Shown: positions 53,510-62,641 of the stretch, piece by piece
Position numbering within the stretch: the first letter of the stretch is position 1
How the letters are laid out: each line of letters opens with the position of its first letter
From: Desulfotomaculum sp.
GTDB lineage: Bacteria; Bacillota; Desulfotomaculia; Desulfotomaculales; Nap2-2B
DNA: 64,000 bases
Assembly: GCA_003513005.1 (NCBI GenBank)
Contig: DOTD01000036.1
Location: forward strand, 1 to 64,000
Direction of reading: 5' to 3'
Position numbers and translations under genes: made by a program
The notes under the pieces: model-generated
Told to the model about the DNA's origin: nothing
Databases searched by the model: none
Seen by the model: only the letters and a program-made list of their open reading frames with translations

Positions 53510-53539
53510 GAAGACCTAAAAGGTCTTCTTCTTTTTTTT
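53510..53539 (+). terminator. Intrinsic terminator after flgL
   Basis: GAAGACCT (53510-53517) pairs perfectly with AGGTCTTC (53521-53528), loop AAA, followed by a T-rich run. Confidence 0.92.
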
Positions 53540-53585
53540 AAAGAAAATAATTTTAATTTTCTATGTCAGATAACCTGCAGGACCC

Positions 53586-53614
53586 TTAAGTTTCTCAATA
53601 TTTTTACCGATTTT
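53586..53614 (+). promoter_or_regulatory. Sigma-28 promoter of the flagellin gene
   Basis: TTAAG (53586-53590), 15-bp spacer, ACCGATTTT (53606-53614). It predicts a leader of about 80 nt. Confidence 0.75.
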
Positions 53615-53634
53615 ATACACAAATAAAAGTTTTT

Positions 53635-53664
53635 GTGCCTTTCTAAACGGCCGTAAAAAGGCAC
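53635..53664 (+). other. Palindromic stem in the flagellin leader
   Basis: GTGCCTTT (53635-53642) pairs with AAAGGCAC (53657-53664); the interior centres on the palindrome ACGGCCGT. It lies inside the predicted 5' leader and may stabilise the mRNA or control translation. Confidence 0.6.
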
Positions 53665-53700
53665 GAAAATCAACACTTTACCTAAAGGAGGGAAAAAAGA

Positions 53701-54519
53701 GTGTACATTTACGATAACACAATGGCGCTAAACGCAACTAAAAATCTGAATGTTACCCAGGGAAACATCTCCAAGAATCTGGAAAGACTCTCTTCCGGTT
53801 TGCGGATCAACTCAGCCGCAGATGATGCCGCTGGGCTTGCTATTTCGGAAAAAATGACTGCACAATTAAAAGGGATGGCAAGAGCTGAGTTAAACGCCCA
53901 GGACGCTATCTCGCTGGTCCAGACCGGAGAGAACGCCCTTGCTAACATAAACGGTATTTTTGACCGTTTAATAGACCTGGCCACCGAAGCAGCCACAAAC
54001 AGTTTAAATAATACAGACCGGCAAAAGATAGTTGCCGAGTACAGCGCTTTAAAAGCAGAGATCAACCAGATAGCGGGCAATGTTAACTTTAACAGCGTTA
54101 ATCTGTTAAGCGGCGGCTTTTCAGCCGGGAAAGTTTTCCAGATCGGAGCCCAGGCAGCTGAGAAAATGACTATCGCCATAGGCAGAGCAGCCTTTTCAGC
54201 TATTTGTACGGGAGGCACGCTTTCACTGGGTACTGTAACCGGGGCAAATGCAGCTATTACCAAGATACAGAACACCATTGAGAAACTGGCCAGCCGCAGG
54301 GCAAATCTCGGCTCTTATCAAAACCGTCTGGAACAGTCCATTGAGAATCTGCAAAGTATGCAAACGAACCTGACCACGTCTCAAGCCAGGATTCGTGACT
54401 TGGATATGGCCAAGGAAATGACTGATTACTCAAGAAACCAAATCCTGCAGCAAACCGGTATTGCCATGTTAGCTCAAGCCAACCAGATACCCTCGCAAAT
54501 ATTGTCTTTAATGAAATAA
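53701..54519 (+). CDS. hag: Flagellin
   Basis: A short flagellin (272 aa) with only the conserved N- and C-terminal D0/D1 regions (LERLSSGLRINSAADDAAGLA and ARIRDLDMAKEMTDYSRNQILQQ) and a tiny variable middle of about 40 residues containing one Cys and several Ser/Thr that could carry glycan. GTG start behind AAAGGAGGG. It is the only flagellin in the window. Filament glycosylation is suggested by the maf and leg genes downstream. Confidence 0.97.
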   Translation: MYIYDNTMALNATKNLNVTQGNISKNLERLSSGLRINSAADDAAGLAISEKMTAQLKGMARAELNAQDAISLVQTGENALANINGIFDRLIDLATEAATNSLNNTDRQKIVAEYSALKAEINQIAGNVNFNSVNLLSGGFSAGKVFQIGAQAAEKMTIAIGRAAFSAICTGGTLSLGTVTGANAAITKIQNTIEKLASRRANLGSYQNRLEQSIENLQSMQTNLTTSQARIRDLDMAKEMTDYSRNQILQQTGIAMLAQANQIPSQILSLMK

Positions 54520-54536
54520 TTATCAACCTTTCGCTT

Positions 54537-54568
54537 AGGACGGCCGGCAGATTTTGGCTGGCCGTCCT
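54537..54568 (+). terminator. GC-rich hairpin after flagellin
   Basis: AGGACGGCC (54537-54545) pairs with GGCCGTCCT (54560-54568). There is no good T run, so it may be a partial terminator or a 3' stabiliser that makes flagellin mRNA more abundant than the downstream flaG-fliD transcript. Confidence 0.6.
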
Positions 54569-54625
54569 TCCTGCAAGGGTAAACTCTGCTGATAGTCCTC
54601 CGTAGTTCAAAAGGGATGATGGTTT

Positions 54626-54994
54626 ATGAAAATAAAAGATGTGAACGCTATCCCGGCTGTTAATGATACGGCTTCACAGCAGGATCTAAAGCCGGTTCAA
54701 AAAAATTTGCAGGTTAAAAATGAAAAGGAACCAAATTCAGACAAAAACGAGACAGCGGAAGATAAAATCAAAATATTTAAAGCCGACACCGATACTTTAA
54801 ATAAGCTGGCAGTCTTTCTCGATTACGATTTGCGTTTTAAGATCCATAAAGCTACCAATCAGTTAATAGTGCAGGTCGTCGATCCAACCACTTATCCGGA
54901 AAAAATAATCAAAGAAATTCCCGAGGAAAAATTTCTTGATATACTGGCCCAATTAAAAAATGCCGTGGGAACATTCATGGATGATTATGTGTAA
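54626..54994 (+). CDS. flaG: FlaG family protein
   Basis: A 122-residue FlaG with a charged, disordered N terminus and the conserved C-terminal block (LRFKIHKATNQLIVQVVDPTT...IPEEKFLDILAQ). FlaG proteins influence filament length. It precedes fliD by 17 bp. Confidence 0.93.
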   Translation: MKIKDVNAIPAVNDTASQQDLKPVQKNLQVKNEKEPNSDKNETAEDKIKIFKADTDTLNKLAVFLDYDLRFKIHKATNQLIVQVVDPTTYPEKIIKEIPEEKFLDILAQLKNAVGTFMDDYV

Positions 54995-55011
54995 AAAAGG
55001 AAGTATAAGTC

Positions 55012-56727
55012 ATGTCAACTGTTAAGATTACAGGAATTAGTTCCGGCCTTGATACAGACAGCATAATTAAGGGATTAATGGCTGTTGAAAAACTGCCATT
55101 AACCAATATGCAAACAAAAGTGGGAACTTTAACAGCAAAAAAGAATGCCTGGGGAGAAATCAACACCAAGCTTTTGTCTTTAAAGAATATACTTTCGGAG
55201 TTAAGCTCTTCCAGTTCCTTTTTGGGCAGAACCGCTCAGGTTAGTAATGCTTCTGTGGCCGGTGCTGCGGCTGGAAGCACTTCCATCCCGGGAACCTACC
55301 ATCTAAACATCATCAGCACAGCTACGGGAACCAAAACGCAAAGCGCCGGGACACTCGGCCAGCCCATCAATACCAGCGCTGCCTTAAACAGCAGCGACGC
55401 TGGTTTTGCCATTACTCCCACCAGCGGAACCTTTACAATCAACAACTACGCCTTTACGCTGGATGCCGCCAATGATAGTCTGGCCGATGTAATCGGCCAG
55501 ATCAATGGACAGTCGGCGGCAACCGGAGTTACCGCAAGTTACTTAAACGACCGTCTGGTTTTGACCAGCAACGATCCAGACAGCCTGAAACTTGGCCAGG
55601 GCGCCGATACAAGCAACTTTCTTACCGCCACACGCCTTTTGGCCGCCCCGGCAGAAGGAAGCGGGCCTTATTCGAAAACCAGCCAGGCAAACCTGGGAAT
55701 GACCAAAACAGATGTAATTTTGGATAATTCACGTTTGAAGAACGGACTTCTTTCCACAACCAGCGGCAGTTTTACAATAAACGGCGTGTCTATAGATTAC
55801 GACACTACGACCGGCTCCTTGAACAATGTAATAAACCGGATAAATAGTTCTGATGCGGGAGTTTACGCCAGTTATGATCCCTTGGCAGATAAAATAGCGC
55901 TTAAATCAAGCGAAACCGGCAGCATCGGCATATCTTTATCAGATACAAGCGGAAACCTTCTAGCCACCTTGGATATATTAAACGCTCAACAGGATCTGGG
56001 CGCTAACGCTGCCTTTTCAATATCAGAAATTAACGGAGGGGCAACTTTCTACAGCACTTCGAACAAGGTTTCCGATATTATTCCCGGATTAGACATTACA
56101 CTTTTGACAGCAGGGGAAACAAGCATAGAAGTAAAGTCTGATTCCGAATCAACACTGAGCAAAGTTAATGAATTTATCAGTCAATATAATGATACCATCA
56201 GTTTGATCAATTCCAACCTTGCCAAAACTGGAACATTAAGCGGGGACATATCTTTGCAGTACCTTCAACGATCACTTGGAAACATAATAAGAAGCACCGT
56301 TCAGGGAGCTTCTGAAAGTCTTAATAAGCTGTCCCAGGCCGGAATAACAGTTGATTATAAAACAGGAAAATTAGTTTTAGATGAAAACAAATTTGAATCA
56401 GTTCTAGAAAATAATCCGCTTGCCCTGGGCAACCTGTTTGAAGATAGTGATTACGGCATCGCCGCTAAATTAACGACAGCGATAGATCGCCAGATCAATG
56501 ACGGGAACGGGCTTATCCCAGCCCACCAGAAAGCTTACGAAAAACAGATTAAAAGTTTAAATGAAGCAATTGAAGACATGAATGAACGTCTGGAAATACG
56601 GCAGCAGCAATTAGAAAGCAAGTTCAGTGAAATGGAACAGCTCTTAAACGAATTTAATTCAACCAGTACATGGCTGGAAAGCCAGATTTCAGTATTAAAC
56701 AACAGCTATAAAAAGAGTTCAAGCTAA
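55012..56727 (+). CDS. fliD: Filament cap protein FliD
   Basis: A 571-residue HAP2 with N-terminal ITGISSGLDTDSIIKGLMAVE, two flagellin IN motifs-like internal repeats (SGTFTINNYAFTLDAANDSL and SGSFTINGVSIDYDTTTGSL) and a C-terminal coiled coil ending ...LESQISVLNNSYKKSS. It caps the filament for flagellin polymerisation. Confidence 0.96.
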   Translation: MSTVKITGISSGLDTDSIIKGLMAVEKLPLTNMQTKVGTLTAKKNAWGEINTKLLSLKNILSELSSSSSFLGRTAQVSNASVAGAAAGSTSIPGTYHLNIISTATGTKTQSAGTLGQPINTSAALNSSDAGFAITPTSGTFTINNYAFTLDAANDSLADVIGQINGQSAATGVTASYLNDRLVLTSNDPDSLKLGQGADTSNFLTATRLLAAPAEGSGPYSKTSQANLGMTKTDVILDNSRLKNGLLSTTSGSFTINGVSIDYDTTTGSLNNVINRINSSDAGVYASYDPLADKIALKSSETGSIGISLSDTSGNLLATLDILNAQQDLGANAAFSISEINGGATFYSTSNKVSDIIPGLDITLLTAGETSIEVKSDSESTLSKVNEFISQYNDTISLINSNLAKTGTLSGDISLQYLQRSLGNIIRSTVQGASESLNKLSQAGITVDYKTGKLVLDENKFESVLENNPLALGNLFEDSDYGIAAKLTTAIDRQINDGNGLIPAHQKAYEKQIKSLNEAIEDMNERLEIRQQQLESKFSEMEQLLNEFNSTSTWLESQISVLNNSYKKSSS

Positions 56728-56796
56728 CCGGAGCATGGCCGAAAAGCCAATTAACGTTAAACGGTAATTAAAAGGCAACTCAAGGGGGACATTAGA

Positions 56797-57171
56797 ATGA
56801 TCAATGAACAAGTGGCTGCTTACGCTCAGAATAACATTATTACAGCCCCGCCTGAAAAACTGGTCCTCATGCTCTATGAGGGAGCTTTAAGTTTAATTGA
56901 CCAGGCAAAAGAAACTATCGAAAAGGGTGAAATAACCAGAACAAACTACCTTTTAAACCGAAGCCAAAAAATTATCAACGAATTACGGGCAAGTTTAAAC
57001 TTTGAGGCCGGCGACTTCGCCATTAACCTTGAAAGATTATATGAATATATACATTTCCGGCTCATTCAGGCAAACATTAAAAAAGATGCCTCAATCTTAA
57101 GTGAGATAAGCGAACTGCTCACTGAAATAAAGGATGCCTGGGCCAAAGGCGTCTGTAAAATGAGGGTGTAA
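56797..57171 (+). CDS. fliS: Flagellin export chaperone FliS
   Basis: A 124-residue four-helix chaperone with the N-terminal APPEKLVLMLYEGAL motif. It binds the flagellin C terminus until export. GGGGGA precedes the ATG. Confidence 0.95.
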   Translation: MINEQVAAYAQNNIITAPPEKLVLMLYEGALSLIDQAKETIEKGEITRTNYLLNRSQKIINELRASLNFEAGDFAINLERLYEYIHFRLIQANIKKDASILSEISELLTEIKDAWAKGVCKMRV

Positions 57172-57173
57172 AG

Positions 57174-57578
57174 GTGATTTATATAGATGAGGGAATAATC
57201 TCAAAACAGAAAAACGCCTATTCTGATCTTAAGGATTTAATTCTTTTAACGGAAAACGAAATAAAAAGAGATAACTGGGCAAAAGCTTCGCAGTTGTGGC
57301 GGACTGAAGCAGAAATAAAAGAGAGAATTAAGCGCTTGAGCCCGGTTAAGAATAGCTCTTCCCTGTCAACGTCTTCCGTAACCAAAGAAGAGCTCTCGGG
57401 GCTTATTACTGATATAAAAGAAGTTAAAGAGAAAATAGACGCAATGATATGTTTAATGAACAACTGCCTTGCAAAAGAGAAACAAGACCGGATGGTACTT
57501 CAAAAGACAAGAGTTACGATAAATGCTTATAAAAGACACTTTATACCCTCCCCCAGATTTATCCAAAAAAAGTTTTAG
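57174..57578 (+). CDS. Unknown helical protein in the FliT position
   Basis: A 134-residue, mostly helical and highly charged protein starting at GTG two bases after fliS. It ends with a basic tail (YKRHFIPSPRFIQKKF). Position, size and helicity suggest a FliT/FlgN-like chaperone, but I see no diagnostic motif. GAGGGTG lies before the start. Confidence 0.6.
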   Translation: MIYIDEGIISKQKNAYSDLKDLILLTENEIKRDNWAKASQLWRTEAEIKERIKRLSPVKNSSSLSTSSVTKEELSGLITDIKEVKEKIDAMICLMNNCLAKEKQDRMVLQKTRVTINAYKRHFIPSPRFIQKKF

Positions 57579-57589
57579 GAGGCAAAAGA

Positions 57590-57946
57590 ATGGCTGGTTA
57601 CACACCAGACGATTTATTATTAAATGATGATGAGTTATACAAATCTGCAGTTGATTATCTGCCGAAGCTGTCCAAGGGTCTTATGGCTATAGCGGAATTG
57701 ATGCATAGCGGAAACGATGCTGACGGAGCTTACTTTTTTATTAATGCTACGGAAGGGCTGCGCTGGCTGGATGGGTTTCTGAGAAATATAACATCATCTG
57801 ATTATAAACAAACAGAAGAACTGGGCGGTTATTTAAGCAGTCTGCTTGACGCATGGGAAAATGGAGATTACGTTATGATTGGCGATTTGCTGGAGTACGA
57901 ACTCGTGCCTTTTGTGGAACAAGTAAACACACGCATCCTGTCGTAG
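57590..57946 (+). CDS. Unknown small acidic protein before maf
   Basis: A 118-residue acidic, helical protein that I do not recognise. AGGAGG precedes the ATG. It lies between the FliT-position gene and the glycosyltransferase gene. A role in flagellin handling or glycosylation is only inferred from position. Confidence 0.6.
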   Translation: MAGYTPDDLLLNDDELYKSAVDYLPKLSKGLMAIAELMHSGNDADGAYFFINATEGLRWLDGFLRNITSSDYKQTEELGGYLSSLLDAWENGDYVMIGDLLEYELVPFVEQVNTRILS

Positions 57947-57976
57947 TCTAAAAAACTTGGCCTGAAGGAAAAAGTA

Positions 57977-59833
57977 ATGTGCAACTTATCTAAAAATCTT
58001 TCCGCTTTAAAAAACAGATACCCTGATCTGGAAGACAGGTTATCACAGACCACACCTCTTGGCGAAGTGGCGCCGGCAAAAAACGGACTGCCTACCATAA
58101 GAGTATCTCATAATGAGAAGGTCCACCACCTGCACAGCGCCTATGATCCGGTAAGGGAAGCTGCCCGGTGGGCACAAAATATCTGCGCCGCGGAAGACGA
58201 CACACTGCTTGTCTGTGGAATTGGCCTGGGTTATCACCTTAACAGACTGAGTATGTTATACCCCAAAGCCAGAATAGTGGCTATGGAACCGGACCTGTCA
58301 ACTTTTAAAACCGCCTTAAAGGAAGTTGACCTCACTCCCTTGATCAACAAAGAAAATATTGTTTTATACTTTGGCGCTGAAAAAAGTGAAATTAGCAAAC
58401 TGGTTGGAAATCATTTGAACATCTATCAGCCTGAAAAAATTAAGTCTTTAGCCTATTTCCCGGTACTCCGCAGTTCCGGAGACAATATTAAAGAACTGGA
58501 AAACGCCGTCAGCTCAATTATTGCTGACCATATCTTAAACTCCAATACTATAATTCGATTTTCTTACGACTGGACAGACAATTTTTTATATAACCTGCCT
58601 GTAACCATCCAGTCCCCGGATGTCAGCGTTCTTTGCGGGCCGTTAAAGGGAGTTCCCGGCATTATTGTGGCTGCCGGGCCATCCCTTGATAAAAACATAC
58701 ACCTTCTCAAAGAAATAAAAAACAAGGCGGTTATCATTGCTGCAGGAACAGCTTTTAAAGCGGTGTTAAGCATTGGAATAGAACCGGATCTGGTCGTCAC
58801 TGTTGACGGGGGAGAACCTAATGCAGCTAATTTTGAGAATGTCGAGGCTAAAGACGCAGTTCTAATCTTTTCTCCCGAGACCTATAAAAGCATTCCGGTC
58901 AACTTTAAAGGGCCGAAAATTGTAGGCGCTTATAATCCCTACTTTATGTCATGGTTAAATAATTACATTAAGGAAGAGAAAACCTTTCTAAAAAGCGGTC
59001 CCTCAGTGGCTAATGTTACTTTTGACCTTGCTGTAAAAGCAGGTCTTGACCCAATTATTTTTATCGGACAGGACCTGGCCTACACAGGCGGCAAAACACA
59101 TTCACAAAGGACAATCTACGAAGGCCGCACTGTTTCAGGCAACGAACAGTTGGTTGAAGTAGAGGGATACGGAGGAAACAAAAAAGTTGAAACAAACCAT
59201 TCCATGGCCTGCTTTTTACATTGGTACGAAGAGCAGATCCCTCAGATAAACGATAGAGTAAAAATAATCAACGCTACCGAAGGCGGGGCCAGAATTCCCG
59301 GCACTGAAGAAATGCCCTTTAATGAAGCAATAGACAGATACCTGACAAAGGAGTACCCTATTGGCGAAACAATAAAGAAACTGGCTGTAAAAAAAGATAT
59401 TCCTCTTGATGTGATCAAGAAAATATGTTTTGATTTAAAGGAAACAAAAAAAAGTGTGAGCAAAGTAAAAAAGTACGCCTATTCAGGACTGCAGCTATCG
59501 CAAAAGCTGAACGAGCTTTACGGCATAAGTGAAATGCCGTCCCTTCAGAAGATAGACCTGTTAAAAGACAAATTAAAAAAAATAGACCAAAAAATATTTA
59601 TGCAGCAAAAAGCTTTCCCCTGGCTGGAAGCGATTTTTTCACCTGCCTATCAGAAATTCGCCCGTGTTGAAGAAGAAGATACTGTTGAACATATAGAGAA
59701 AGTAAAAAATATAATCGAGCAGTCCTGCGCTTTTTATACAGATCTTAACATGGCTGCGGGAAAAATTGAAGAATGGATAGGCAGGTCTTTAGATACTTTG
59801 ACATGTAAAAAATCGAAAGGGGTATTTCTTTGA
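57977..59833 (+). CDS. Maf-type flagellin glycosyltransferase (DUF115)
   Basis: A 618-residue motility-associated factor. The central DUF115 domain contains IIVAAGPSLDKNI, VVTVDGGEPN, SGPSVANVTFDLAVKAG and FIGQDLAYTGGKTHS. Characterised Maf proteins transfer pseudaminic or legionaminic acid to flagellin in the cytosol. Its stop overlaps the legB start by four bases, which ties sugar synthesis and transfer together. Confidence 0.92.
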   Translation: MCNLSKNLSALKNRYPDLEDRLSQTTPLGEVAPAKNGLPTIRVSHNEKVHHLHSAYDPVREAARWAQNICAAEDDTLLVCGIGLGYHLNRLSMLYPKARIVAMEPDLSTFKTALKEVDLTPLINKENIVLYFGAEKSEISKLVGNHLNIYQPEKIKSLAYFPVLRSSGDNIKELENAVSSIIADHILNSNTIIRFSYDWTDNFLYNLPVTIQSPDVSVLCGPLKGVPGIIVAAGPSLDKNIHLLKEIKNKAVIIAAGTAFKAVLSIGIEPDLVVTVDGGEPNAANFENVEAKDAVLIFSPETYKSIPVNFKGPKIVGAYNPYFMSWLNNYIKEEKTFLKSGPSVANVTFDLAVKAGLDPIIFIGQDLAYTGGKTHSQRTIYEGRTVSGNEQLVEVEGYGGNKKVETNHSMACFLHWYEEQIPQINDRVKIINATEGGARIPGTEEMPFNEAIDRYLTKEYPIGETIKKLAVKKDIPLDVIKKICFDLKETKKSVSKVKKYAYSGLQLSQKLNELYGISEMPSLQKIDLLKDKLKKIDQKIFMQQKAFPWLEAIFSPAYQKFARVEEEDTVEHIEKVKNIIEQSCAFYTDLNMAAGKIEEWIGRSLDTLTCKKSKGVFL

Positions 59834-60801
59834 AAATTTTAGTAACCGGAGCAGGCGGTTTTATAGGCTCTCACTTGTGCGAAGAATTGGTTAAGCAAGG
59901 GCACAACGTAAGAGCCTTAATTCATTATAACTCCCGCAACAACTGGGGGTGGCTGGAAAGCAGCCCCTTCATCAGCAATATGGAAATCGTCTCTGGTAAT
60001 GTCAGAGATTATGACAGTGTAAAAAAATGTTTGAAAGAAGTTGATCTTGTTTTCCATCTGGCAGCATTAATTGGTATCCCTTACTCCTATGTATCACCGC
60101 TTGCATATATAAAAACCAACCTCGAAGGCACATACAACATATGTCAGGCTGCTGCTGAACTGGACACGAAAAAAGTGGTTATCACTTCAACTTCCGAGGT
60201 TTACGGAACGGCCAGATATGTACCTATAGATGAGGATCATCCGCTCCAAGCACAGTCTCCCTACTCCGCCACGAAGATCGCCGCCGACCAGTTGGGTTTA
60301 AGCTACTACCGGTCATTCGGTCTTCCCATCAGTATAGTAAGGCCTTTCAATACTTACGGACCGCGGCAGTCCACACGCGCCATCATCCCGACAATCATAA
60401 CCCAGATCCTTGGTGAAGAAAAAGCAGTCCGCCTGGGAAGCCTCACACCTACAAGAGATTTAAACTTTGTCCGGAATACGGTAAAAGGAATGATCAGTGT
60501 GGGATTTTCAGAAAAATGCACAGGAGAAATAGTTAATCTGGGCAGCGGCAGTGAAATTTCAATCGGAGACCTCGTTAAGCTTATCGAAAAAATTTCCGGT
60601 ATAAAAACAGAAATTGAAATTGACCCCCCGAGAATAAGGCCGGAGGCCAGTGAAGTGGAAAGGCTGCTTTGTGACAACAAAAAGGCGTTTGCCCTGACAG
60701 GCTGGAAACCGCAGCTTACACTGGAAGAAGGACTCAGGACAACAATCGAATGGTTTGCGCAAAACACCCGGCAGTACAAATCAGGACTGTACACCGTGTA
60801 A
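59830..60801 (+). CDS. legB: NDP-sugar 4,6-dehydratase LegB-like
   Basis: A 323-residue extended SDR enzyme with GAGGFIG at the N terminus, catalytic STSEVYG and YSATK (YxxxK), and an RPFNTYGPRQS segment. In legionaminic acid synthesis LegB makes a 4-keto-6-deoxy sugar from GDP-GlcNAc; the nucleotide used here cannot be read from sequence. It starts at TTG inside the maf stop. Context of legC-legH-legG-legI supports the assignment. Confidence 0.85.
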   Translation: MKILVTGAGGFIGSHLCEELVKQGHNVRALIHYNSRNNWGWLESSPFISNMEIVSGNVRDYDSVKKCLKEVDLVFHLAALIGIPYSYVSPLAYIKTNLEGTYNICQAAAELDTKKVVITSTSEVYGTARYVPIDEDHPLQAQSPYSATKIAADQLGLSYYRSFGLPISIVRPFNTYGPRQSTRAIIPTIITQILGEEKAVRLGSLTPTRDLNFVRNTVKGMISVGFSEKCTGEIVNLGSGSEISIGDLVKLIEKISGIKTEIEIDPPRIRPEASEVERLLCDNKKAFALTGWKPQLTLEEGLRTTIEWFAQNTRQYKSGLYTV

Positions 60802-60828
60802 ATAAACACACCAACAGGAGGAGCTTCC

Positions 60829-61974
60829 TTGCCTGAGATTAAAATTCCGCTCGACTGGCCCAATATCGGTGAACTGGAAAAAAAATATCTGCTTGAAGCT
60901 ATAGACAGCGGATTCGTTTCCAGTTCAGGACCTTTGATTGCAGAATTTGAAGCGCGTTTTGCCTCTTTTATTTCGGCAGAGCATGCCGTGGCGGTATCCA
61001 GCGGCACGTGCGGGCTTCACTTGGCCCTGCGGCTTTTGGGAATCGGCCCCGGAGATGAAGTAATTGTTCCCTCCCTGACGTTCATTGCCACGGTCAATCC
61101 TGTTACCTATGTCGGGGCCACGCCTGTAGTTGTAGATGTAACGCCGGATACTTGGACACTGGATCCTGTTAAGACCAAAGAGGCGATAACCCCGCGTACA
61201 AAAGCCATTATCCCCGTCCACCTTTACGGTAATCCCGCTGATCTCAATTCCATCTCCAACCTGGCCAACAACTACGGAATATATGTTATCGAAGACGCTG
61301 CCGAATCCCTGGGAGCAACTTTTTCCGGAAAAATGACGGGCACATTCGGACACATTGGGGTATTCAGCTTTAACGGCAATAAGGTTATCACAACCGGCAG
61401 CGGCGGGATGATTGTCACTGGTGATTCCAAACTAGCGGAACGGGCGAGGGTTTTAGTCAATCAGGGCAGGGAAAAAGAGCAGATGGAATATCTGCATACC
61501 GAAATCGGCTATAACTACCGTCTAACTAACCTGCAGGCAGCGCTTGGGCTGGCCCAGTTGGAACGCCTGCCTCAATTTTTAAAAGCCAAAAAAAATATAT
61601 CAGATATTTACCACAACATGCTTGACTCCCTCCCCGGCGTTATATTCCAGAAGGAACTCCCGGAAGCCCGGAGCAGTTGGTGGCTGACGTCAGTATTAAT
61701 TGATCCGGAAGAATTCGGCGAGAAAAAAACTGCGCTTATGAAAAGACTCATCTCCTGTGGCATACAGGTCAGGCCGTTTTTTGTTCCGATGCACAGGCAG
61801 CCATGTTTTTTAGAAATGTACCTACAGAAAAACAGTATCGCCGACGAACTATATAACAGGGGTATTAATTTACCCAGCGCTACTTTTTTAACTGACGAAT
61901 CTGTAAGGGAAGTCTGTGATTCAATTGCCCTTGTATCGAAAGCAATCAATATATCAGGAGATGCCTATGGATAA
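60829..61974 (+). CDS. legC: DegT/DnrJ-type sugar aminotransferase LegC-like
   Basis: A 381-residue PLP aminotransferase that would aminate the 4-keto sugar. Seen are VSSGTCGLHLALRLL, EDAAESLGA and the PLP lysine in SFNGNKVITTGSGGM. It starts at TTG behind AGGAGG. Its 3' end overlaps the next gene start. Confidence 0.88.
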   Translation: MPEIKIPLDWPNIGELEKKYLLEAIDSGFVSSSGPLIAEFEARFASFISAEHAVAVSSGTCGLHLALRLLGIGPGDEVIVPSLTFIATVNPVTYVGATPVVVDVTPDTWTLDPVKTKEAITPRTKAIIPVHLYGNPADLNSISNLANNYGIYVIEDAAESLGATFSGKMTGTFGHIGVFSFNGNKVITTGSGGMIVTGDSKLAERARVLVNQGREKEQMEYLHTEIGYNYRLTNLQAALGLAQLERLPQFLKAKKNISDIYHNMLDSLPGVIFQKELPEARSSWWLTSVLIDPEEFGEKKTALMKRLISCGIQVRPFFVPMHRQPCFLEMYLQKNSIADELYNRGINLPSATFLTDESVREVCDSIALVSKAINISGDAYG

Positions 61975-62641
61975 AAAACCGATCGTGATCATCGGGGCGG
62001 GTTGCCACGCAAGGGTGGTCGTTGAAATAATCCTCCTGACAAAAAAATTCAAACCGGTTGGCTGCGTTGACCCTCAACCAGAAAACATCCTGACAAGAGA
62101 TGAGCTACCCTATCTCGGCGATGACAGCGTTCTTGAAAGCCTCTCCGATAAATTCCTCAAATATGCCGCCATGGGCATGGCGGGCTTTAACAACCTGAAA
62201 AGAAGAACCCTTTATGAATACTGCCTGTCCAAAGGTTTTAATTTTCCCGTTTTCAAGCACCCGGGTTCAATAATCTCACGGACTGCAAGGCTTGGTCCGG
62301 CTACCGTGGTAATGGCCGGGTCAGTTATCAATCCCCGCGCTGTTATAGAAGAAAATGTGATCATCAACTCCGGGGCTATAGTCGAACACGATTGTTTAAT
62401 CGGACATTCGGCGCAAGTAGGGCCGGGAGCCGTTCTCTGCGGAAACGTAACAGTAAGAGAAAAAGCATTTATCGGCGCAGGCGCCCGGATAATCCAGGGG
62501 ATCACTATCGGGGAAAGCGCTCTGATCGGCGCCGGGGCGGTTGTTACAAAAGACATACCTGCGGGTGTAACCGTTTTTGGCAATCCTGCGGTAATTGTCC
62601 AAAATCCTTCCAGAGGTGTTAAGGCAGTTTGCGCAGGATAA
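61967..62641 (+). CDS. legH: Sugar N-acetyltransferase LegH/NeuD/PglD-like
   Basis: A 224-residue enzyme with an N-terminal nucleotide-binding-like domain (IVIIGAGCHARVV) and a C-terminal left-handed beta-helix of hexapeptide repeats (IGHSAQVGPGAVLCGNVTV...). It should acetylate the 4-amino group. ATG 61967 is chosen since AGGAG lies six bases before it. It overlaps legC by eight bases and legG by 13. Confidence 0.85.
   Translation: MDKKPIVIIGAGCHARVVVEIILLTKKFKPVGCVDPQPENILTRDELPYLGDDSVLESLSDKFLKYAAMGMAGFNNLKRRTLYEYCLSKGFNFPVFKHPGSIISRTARLGPATVVMAGSVINPRAVIEENVIINSGAIVEHDCLIGHSAQVGPGAVLCGNVTVREKAFIGAGARIIQGITIGESALIGAGAVVTKDIPAGVTVFGNPAVIVQNPSRGVKAVCAG

Noticed and set aside
53635..53664. 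The palindrome before flagellin as a terminator
   Set aside because: It lies downstream of the sigma-28 promoter, has no T run and precedes the highly expressed gene.
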